Shown here in pieces: positions 23,501-26,377 of a DNA stretch of 26,377 nt. Below the pieces are notes generated by a model. It was not told the DNA's origin, made no database searches, and worked only from the letters and a program-made list of their open reading frames with translations. Origin of the DNA: an uncultured Verrucomicrobiota bacterium (GTDB lineage Bacteria > Verrucomicrobiota > Kiritimatiellia > CAIVKH01). The stretch covers positions 1 through 26,377 of the forward strand of contig CALKUH010000024.1 in NCBI GenBank assembly GCA_937996795.1. Reading direction: 5' to 3'. The position numbers were made by a program, and so were the translations under genes. The stretch's first letter is position 1, and every line of letters begins with the position of its first letter.

Positions 23501-23749
23501 GAACCGGCGTTCCACGTAATGCCCGCGCATCGTGTGGTAGCGCGGCACAATGTCCTTGATCGTACCCGCCAGCAGGTGCCCGTAATGCGGCAGCCCCGTC
23601 GCGAACGGCGGGCCGTCGTAAAACACATACTCCTTCGCGCCCTTGCGCTGCTCCAGCGACCGCTGGAACACCCGCGCCTCGTCCCAGAAGCGGAGGATTT
23701 CCTCCTCCAGCGTCGGGAAATTGACCTTGTTGGATATGGGATTCAGCAT
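20591..23749 (-). CDS. ileS: Isoleucyl-tRNA synthetase, eukaryote-like (type 2)
   Basis: Class I synthetase of 1052 residues. The HIGH-type motif is PHYGHLLAGTIKD (about 54-66) and the second signature is GRKMSKRLKNYPDP (near residue 600). KMSKR, with the following YGADALRLYMINSP, is the pattern of the eukaryotic-type IleRS2 clade rather than KMSKS of E. coli. The editing domain includes LIWTTTPWTLPANLAV and GTGIVHIAPAYGEDDF. The anticodon-binding domain contains NWYIRRSRRRFWK, and a long C-terminal region follows (ITKEDVLIERKPRPG) in place of a zinc finger. IleRS2 enzymes are generally resistant to mupirocin, so intrinsic resistance is likely. The gene starts 61 bp after intI on the same strand and heads the run to lspA, miaA and hflX. 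Confidence 0.97.
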   Translation of the reverse strand: MLNPISNKVNFPTLEEEILRFWDEARVFQRSLEQRKGAKEYVFYDGPPFATGLPHYGHLLAGTIKDIVPRYHTMRGHYVERRFGWDCHGLPIEALAQEHLGLAGTGAIREKGVDVFNETCRSLVLRYVAEWRKTVTRMGRWVDFDRDYKTMDLSFMETIWWVFKQLWEKGRVYKSYRIMPYSWKLTTPLSNFEAGNNYQEVQDPSVTVRLRLDQTALSERGYSQRGGGEWYLLIWTTTPWTLPANLAVCVGPELDYVAVRDAKDGAVYVLAAARLEAYYKKKEDYAEVARFKGADLKGWSYEPIFPYLAGQPGAFVVLADDFVSTADGTGIVHIAPAYGEDDFRVGQAAGIPPVDLLDENAAFTARVPEYAGQFCKDADKAIIRRLKDEHKLVHQSTLVHSYPFCERTDTPLIYRAIEAWYVKVEDARDRLVANNSGVHWMPEAIGEKRFGNWLREAKDWNISRNRFWGSCIPVWVNVEDRSDMICVGSIDELEQLSGVRVQDLHKHIVDKVEIRRDGKVYRRTPEVLDCWFESGSMPYAQMHYPFENKERFEQNFPADFIAEGLDQTRGWFYTLMVLSSSLFGCTAFKNVVVNGLVLAEDGRKMSKRLKNYPDPQHILNSYGADALRLYMINSPIVRADDLRFSEEGVKQALRHLLIPWWNAFSFLVTYARIDGWTPGARAPGAANLLDRWILSALERLNEDVVQAMDRYDLQRAVRPFVAFVESLTNWYIRRSRRRFWKSQNDADKASAYATLHEVLVRLSQIAAPFVPFISEAIYRHLRVEGQPESVHLCDFPQARPERRDRALEAQMEEAIRVVELGRSVRTQFDLKVRQPLRRMRVVCHDAARLELVRHLQDVLAEELNVREVVFSTRETELADIAAKADFKKLGPRLGPRMKKAADAIRVLPADEIERLLDGQSIELPLEGGALTITKEDVLIERKPRPGMAVAAAEGFVVALDTALDADLLREGLAREFVNKVQNLRKGAELEIADRIRLRVAAGADVRDAVGAHRDYVTSEVLAESLEWMEGDGAGVEPVELNGHACRIVIERV

Positions 23750-23810
23750 GGCAAAAGGCCGGAAGTTAAGGGCGGCCCGCGCCGGAATGCAAGCCTGCGC
23801 ATCGCCCCCA

Positions 23811-25118
23811 TCACGCGCCCGTTCCCGCCGCCCCGCGCGCCGCCAGCAAATCCAGCGGGCTGCGCGCCGGATTCCGCAGATCCTTCACGACATGCGTATA
23901 GATCATCGTCGTCTCCACATTCGAGTGGCCCAGATACTCCTGGATCTGCCGGATATCCACGCCATTCAGCAGCAGGTGCGTCGCAAAACTATGCCGCAGC
24001 GTATGCACCGTCACCGGCTTGTGGATGCCCGCCGCGCGCGCCGCGTCCCGCACGGCACGCTGGATGAACGAATCCCCCACATGATGGCGGCGCACCAACC
24101 CCGCCCGCGGATCCACCGACAGCGTCGGGCTCGGAAACACCCAGAACCAGGCCCAGCTCGAACCCGCATTCGGATACTTGCGGTCCAGCGCATTCGGCAT
24201 CCAGACCCCCTGCACATTCGCCGCGCGGTCCGCCTCGTGGATCTTCCGCGTCTCCTCCAGATGGGCCTGCAACAGCGGCTTCACCTCTTCCGCGAGCAAC
24301 GTGCTGCGGTCCTTATCCCCCTTGCCCGAGCGCACGAACAACAGGTTGTGCTCGAAATCCACATCCTTGACCCGCAACCGGCAACACTCGGAAACCCGCA
24401 AGCCGCCGCCATAGATCACATAGGCCATCAGGCGTGACGAGCCGCCCAAGGCCCCGAAGAGCGCCTGCGTTTCCGGCACACTCAGCACCACCGGCAGCCG
24501 GTCGCCCAGCTTCGCGCGCACGCCCGGCGCCATTTCATCCAACTCGATATCCAGCACCTCGCGAAAGAAAAACAGCAGCGCATTAAACGCCTGGTTCTGC
24601 GTCGACCCGCTCACCCGCCGTTGCAGCGCCAGATGCGCGAGGTAATCCCGCACCCCCGACGAATCCATCAGCGGTCGCTGCGCCTGCTGCACCTCCGCCG
24701 CGTATGCGATGAAGCGGCGGGCCCAATCCACATACGTCGCCTCCGTGCGATAGGAATAATGCCGGACCCGCAATCGGGTGCGCAGCGCCTCCAGCGCCGG
24801 CAGGACATCCACCCGCCCCTCCGCATCCCGCACTTCCAGTGCCGGACGCCGCTTCCAATCCGTAACCTTCAGGAAGTTGACGAAATACGTCCGCACCGCC
24901 TTCTCCGCCTGCGCGATATGCCAGTCCGACCAGAAGGCCGATCGGTGCAACTCCTCGAGAAATCCGTCCAGCCGGTCCTCCAGCGCCTGCGCATCCGTCC
25001 GGAAGCGAAGGAACTGCCGGACCCACTTCACGTAAAACGGCGCCTGCTTCTCCGGCACCAAATCCGCCCGCAACAAATACTCCCCAAACTGCTGCAACTG
25101 CGTTTCCACATCCGACAT
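23811..25118 (-). CDS. intI: Integron integrase with N-terminal extension
   Basis: A 435-residue tyrosine recombinase of the IntI family, which recombines attI and attC sites to insert gene cassettes. The catalytic set is complete: Arg241 (YGGGLRVSE), His372 and Arg375 (VHTLRHSFATHLL), His398 (LGHSN), Tyr407 (TTMIYTHV). The IntI-specific insertion between patches II and III is unmistakable: MPNALDRKYPNAGSSWAWFW (308-327), closely resembling class 1 IntI1. IntI1-like sequence begins only near residue 107, so about 105 residues precede it, themselves resembling an extra core-binding (SAM-like) domain (FYVKWVRQFLRF, AEKAVRTYFVNFL). The start is ATG 25118 with GGAGG 5 nt upstream. A sigma-54 promoter match lies at 25140-25157. 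Cassettes are expected upstream, to the right. Confidence 0.93.
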   Translation of the reverse strand: MSDVETQLQQFGEYLLRADLVPEKQAPFYVKWVRQFLRFRTDAQALEDRLDGFLEELHRSAFWSDWHIAQAEKAVRTYFVNFLKVTDWKRRPALEVRDAEGRVDVLPALEALRTRLRVRHYSYRTEATYVDWARRFIAYAAEVQQAQRPLMDSSGVRDYLAHLALQRRVSGSTQNQAFNALLFFFREVLDIELDEMAPGVRAKLGDRLPVVLSVPETQALFGALGGSSRLMAYVIYGGGLRVSECCRLRVKDVDFEHNLLFVRSGKGDKDRSTLLAEEVKPLLQAHLEETRKIHEADRAANVQGVWMPNALDRKYPNAGSSWAWFWVFPSPTLSVDPRAGLVRRHHVGDSFIQRAVRDAARAAGIHKPVTVHTLRHSFATHLLLNGVDIRQIQEYLGHSNVETTMIYTHVVKDLRNPARSPLDLLAARGAAGTGA

Positions 25119-25139
25119 ACGCACCTCCGCCCCCCAGAG

Positions 25140-25157
25140 ATGCAAAGCCCATGCCAA
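25140..25157 (-). promoter_or_regulatory. Sigma-54 (-24/-12) promoter candidate for intI
   Basis: The minus-strand sequence TTGGCATGGGCTTTGCAT matches the published consensus YTGGCACG-N4-TTGCW at every position except C to T in the variable CACG part, with GG and GC exactly 10 bp apart. A start site about 12 nt downstream (near 25131) would leave a very short leader holding the GGAGG and then ATG 25118. No activator gene or upstream binding site is recognised. The sequence is also part of a longer open frame, which lowers certainty slightly. Confidence 0.55.
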
Positions 25158-25351
25158 CGCGCCCCGGAACACCCAACCCACTTCAGATCAATACGTTGCG
25201 CCCAAACAGCAGCCGCCACCCGCCCCGAGAACCCATCAACCCCGCTTCAAAAACCATCAACCCAAATTGAAATCCCCAGCAATTCCAGACGTCCCCCCAA
25301 CACCGTCCCACCCGGATATAGACGACCACCCCACTCGCCCCCAATTTTCAC
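25158..25351. other. Non-coding region upstream of intI; expected location of attI
   Basis: This C-rich 194-bp stretch has no supported gene. By comparison with other integrons, attI should lie here. The best plus-strand core candidate is GTTGCGC (25195-25201), one mismatch from GTTRRRY. A pair of direct repeats (25230-25264) could be accessory integrase sites. No LexA-type box (CTGT-N8-ACAG) is visible. Confidence 0.35.
25230..25264. repeat. Paired direct repeats with 21-bp period
   Basis: AACCCATCAACCCC (25230-25243) and AAACCATCAACCCA (25251-25264) agree at 12 of 14 positions and are 21 bp apart start to start, two helical turns, so both would face the same side of the DNA. They lie about 110-145 bp upstream of intI. 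Confidence 0.45.
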
Positions 25352-25705
25352 CTAACCCTCGTCCACCCAAGCTTGAACACCCCCGCCGCCACCGCCATAC
25401 TCACGCCAACATATCCGGCGCATGCCCCGCAAAATGACCAAACCAGAAACATGCCCCGAATAGACGTTCGCATACTTTTTAAGATTTTTAAAAACGCATT
25501 CGCATGTCACGCAATTACCGCCCTCGGTTGGCATAAACCATCCGGCGCCGTTACAGTGGCACGACAAATCAGAAAAAATTAATTGTATTTTGGGGTCACG
25601 GTTTTTCGCCATCTTATTCAGAAGATCAACGCCATAGTGTAATACAAAAAACGTGCGAACAATCGGGCGCAGCTTACCAGCGGCGCGTTTTGAGTTTGCC
25701 TTCAT
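25352..25705 (-). CDS. Cys-rich small protein of unknown function (third of an overlapping trio)
   Basis: 117 residues from ATG 25705, which overlaps the upstream stop as ATGA and is preceded by AAGGAGAAG, an excellent ribosome-binding site. The frame extends further upstream but that part overlaps the previous gene. SDLSCHCNGAGWFMPTEGGN and CVTCECVFKNLKKY give five cysteines in CxC and CxxCxC pairs, suggesting a zinc-binding knuckle. I do not recognise the family. The C-terminal 30 residues (REYGGGGGGVQAWVDEG) come from GC-rich DNA unlike the rest, so the original C-terminus may have been replaced at a junction near 25440. It points the same way as intI, which starts 233 bp downstream. Confidence 0.55.
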   Translation of the reverse strand: MKANSKRAAGKLRPIVRTFFVLHYGVDLLNKMAKNRDPKIQLIFSDLSCHCNGAGWFMPTEGGNCVTCECVFKNLKKYANVYSGHVSGLVILRGMRRICWREYGGGGGGVQAWVDEG

Positions 25706-25956
25706 GACTTCTCCTTTCGGGCCGCTGGAAGCTGGCCCGTGATGTTCGGGCCAAGAGAGAACGTCACCATTGCCGTGATAGATCGCGGCTTGGCGCATGG
25801 CTCTTGCGGTTTTCGGTCGATCATTTTGAACCCAAGGCTGCAATACCAGTTGCAGTATGCGTCATATTCGCAAGCACGACAGCCCGTGCAGGTTTTTGCC
25901 CGAACAAGGCGCTGGTGGGTACCTCCGGCCCGCCGCGAGTTCAATTCGGTCTTCAT
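25702..25956 (-). CDS. Cys-rich small protein of unknown function (second of the trio)
   Basis: 84 residues. The cysteines cluster in KTCTGCRACEYDAYCNWYCS followed by EPCAKPR, a CxxCxxC...CxxxC...C arrangement like that of many small phage or mobile-element proteins with predicted metal sites. I cannot assign a family. The start at 25956 overlaps the preceding stop as ATGA, and the stop overlaps the next start the same way, so all three genes are probably translated from one mRNA. No separate ribosome-binding site is evident, which fits coupled translation. A stretch of its 3' end resembles the DNA before the first gene of the trio. Confidence 0.55.
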   Translation of the reverse strand: MKTELNSRRAGGTHQRLVRAKTCTGCRACEYDAYCNWYCSLGFKMIDRKPQEPCAKPRSITAMVTFSLGPNITGQLPAARKEKS

Positions 25957-26261
25957 GGTTTGGACGGGCCTCCGGTCCCCACAGCGCTGGCGTTCGGATT
26001 ACAGATAGGACAGCGATTCAGAAACCTCGTGTGCTTGCACATCATCGCGGCCTTTGTGCCGTCCAAACGTTTCGCAGCATGGAGAAGCGTGAATGCGGAG
26101 CGCGTCGTAAGCAGCTCGCTGAATGCACGGAGAATCTGTCGCAGCTCCTCTGCGACCTCCGCGTTTGTCATGCTGCGCAGCCGAACTGTCTCCCGCAGCC
26201 CATGAAGATCCGAACAATCCGGTCCAGCCGTACCGGCGGAATGCTGTGTGTTTTCACTCAT
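25953..26261 (-). CDS. Small protein with a C-terminal zinc-knuckle-like motif (first of the trio)
   Basis: 102 residues, unknown function. A helical region covers about 30-70 (MTNAEVAEELRQILRAFSEL, LLHAAKRLDG). It is followed by MCKHTRFLNRCPICNPN, a CxH...CxxC pattern that could hold one zinc ion. AAGGA lies 7 nt before ATG 26261, so the start is well supported. The gene overlaps the second ORF by ATGA. Base composition is clearly less GC-rich than the housekeeping genes to the left, consistent with acquired DNA. Its position upstream of intI is where integron cassettes are found, but it points towards intI, unlike most cassette genes. Confidence 0.55.
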   Translation of the reverse strand: MSENTQHSAGTAGPDCSDLHGLRETVRLRSMTNAEVAEELRQILRAFSELLTTRSAFTLLHAAKRLDGTKAAMMCKHTRFLNRCPICNPNASAVGTGGPSKP

Positions 26262-26377
26262 TGCTCTGTCCTTTCGATTCCGCCGGACGCTGACCGGGGA
26301 TGTTCGATCACAAAATCAGACCAAGACGATCCCGACCTCGGGAGCAACAGGGTAGTTCAATTCGGACCATCCAAGAC
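26262..26377. other. Right-edge region, no assignable gene
   Basis: Two minus-strand frames are open from the edge: one ends at a TGA at 26308-26310 (tail ...RGRDRLGLIL) and one at 26316-26318 (tail ...YPVAPEVGIVLV). Either could be the end of a gene lying mostly outside. The stretch 26269-26306 is a diverged copy of 25712-25748. Confidence 0.3.

Noticed and set aside
21785..24067. A 760-codon open frame on the plus strand
   Set aside because: It is antisense to ileS, with the Arg/His/Pro-rich composition typical of shadow frames in GC-rich DNA.
25171..25356. ACCCAAC (25171-25177) and ACCTAAC (25350-25356) as integron core sites
   Set aside because: Each matches RYYYAAC, but no GTTRRRY partner occurs at attC distance, and isolated matches to such a degenerate 7-mer are expected by chance.
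25405..25532. GCCAAC ... GTTGGC inverted pair, 128 bp apart, as an attC site
   Set aside because: The spacing suits attC, but the outer bases break the RYYYAAC/GTTRRRY consensus and the inner arms do not pair.
25804..26205. A 133-codon plus-strand frame that would have the canonical cassette orientation
   Set aside because: It overlaps two minus-strand ORFs that have ribosome-binding sites and precise ATGA overlaps; the plus frame has no convincing ribosome-binding site.
1..26377. CRISPR array or rRNA genes
   Set aside because: No regularly spaced repeat series and no rRNA-like sequence were seen; the only long repeat is the single 109-bp pair near tRNA-Pro.

Overview
This window is a stretch of GC-rich bacterial chromosome packed with housekeeping genes, with accessory DNA at both edges. 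The organism makes lipopolysaccharide (lpxA, kdsD) and so has an outer membrane. It carries a eukaryote-like isoleucyl-tRNA synthetase (KMSKR signature), a histidine-type (probably non-discriminating) AspRS, a DksA-like protein with a histone-H1-like Lys/Ala/Pro tail, and an integron integrase with a long N-terminal extension. Together these point to an environmental Gram-negative outside the well-studied proteobacteria. I favour the PVC group (Verrucomicrobiota/Kiritimatiellota), but this is inference only and no rRNA is present to test it.

Layout. 1-54: what looks like the repeated terminus of an IS21-family element, joined directly to a 5'-truncated RsmB-like rRNA methyltransferase (to 888). 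889-2835: a regulatory spacer, an orphan winged-helix regulator with a degenerate receiver, a strong terminator, a repeat-rich promoter region, and kdsD. 2841-5275 (minus): aspS-pdxH. 5426-7931 (plus): nadA followed by a B12-binding radical SAM protein. 7928-9032: an L,D-transpeptidase, tRNA-Pro(CGG), and a 109-bp direct repeat bracketing a small GIY-YIG endonuclease gene and a broken tRNA copy. 9033-13679: speA, a secreted nuclease, hisS, an HU/IHF protein and a small membrane protein. 13710-23749 (minus): a long co-directional run ileS, dksA-like, lspA, miaA, hflX, radC, lpxA, proS, many overlapping. 23811-25118: integron integrase intI, with a near-perfect sigma-54 promoter sequence just upstream. 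25119-25351: putative attI region. 25352-26261: three ATGA-overlapping, Cys-rich small ORFs of unknown function in visibly more AT-rich DNA.

How the genes fit together. Most are for translation and its quality (aspS, hisS, proS, ileS, miaA, hflX, tRNA-Pro, RsmB-like), envelope (lpxA, kdsD, lspA, L,D-transpeptidase), cofactors (nadA, pdxH) and polyamines (speA). The two places most worth attention are the tRNA-Pro/GIY-YIG duplication (8466-9020), which looks like an endonuclease gene captured behind a duplicated tRNA promoter and 5' half, and the right end, where a long-form integron integrase with a possible sigma-54 promoter adjoins uncharacterised Cys-rich genes.
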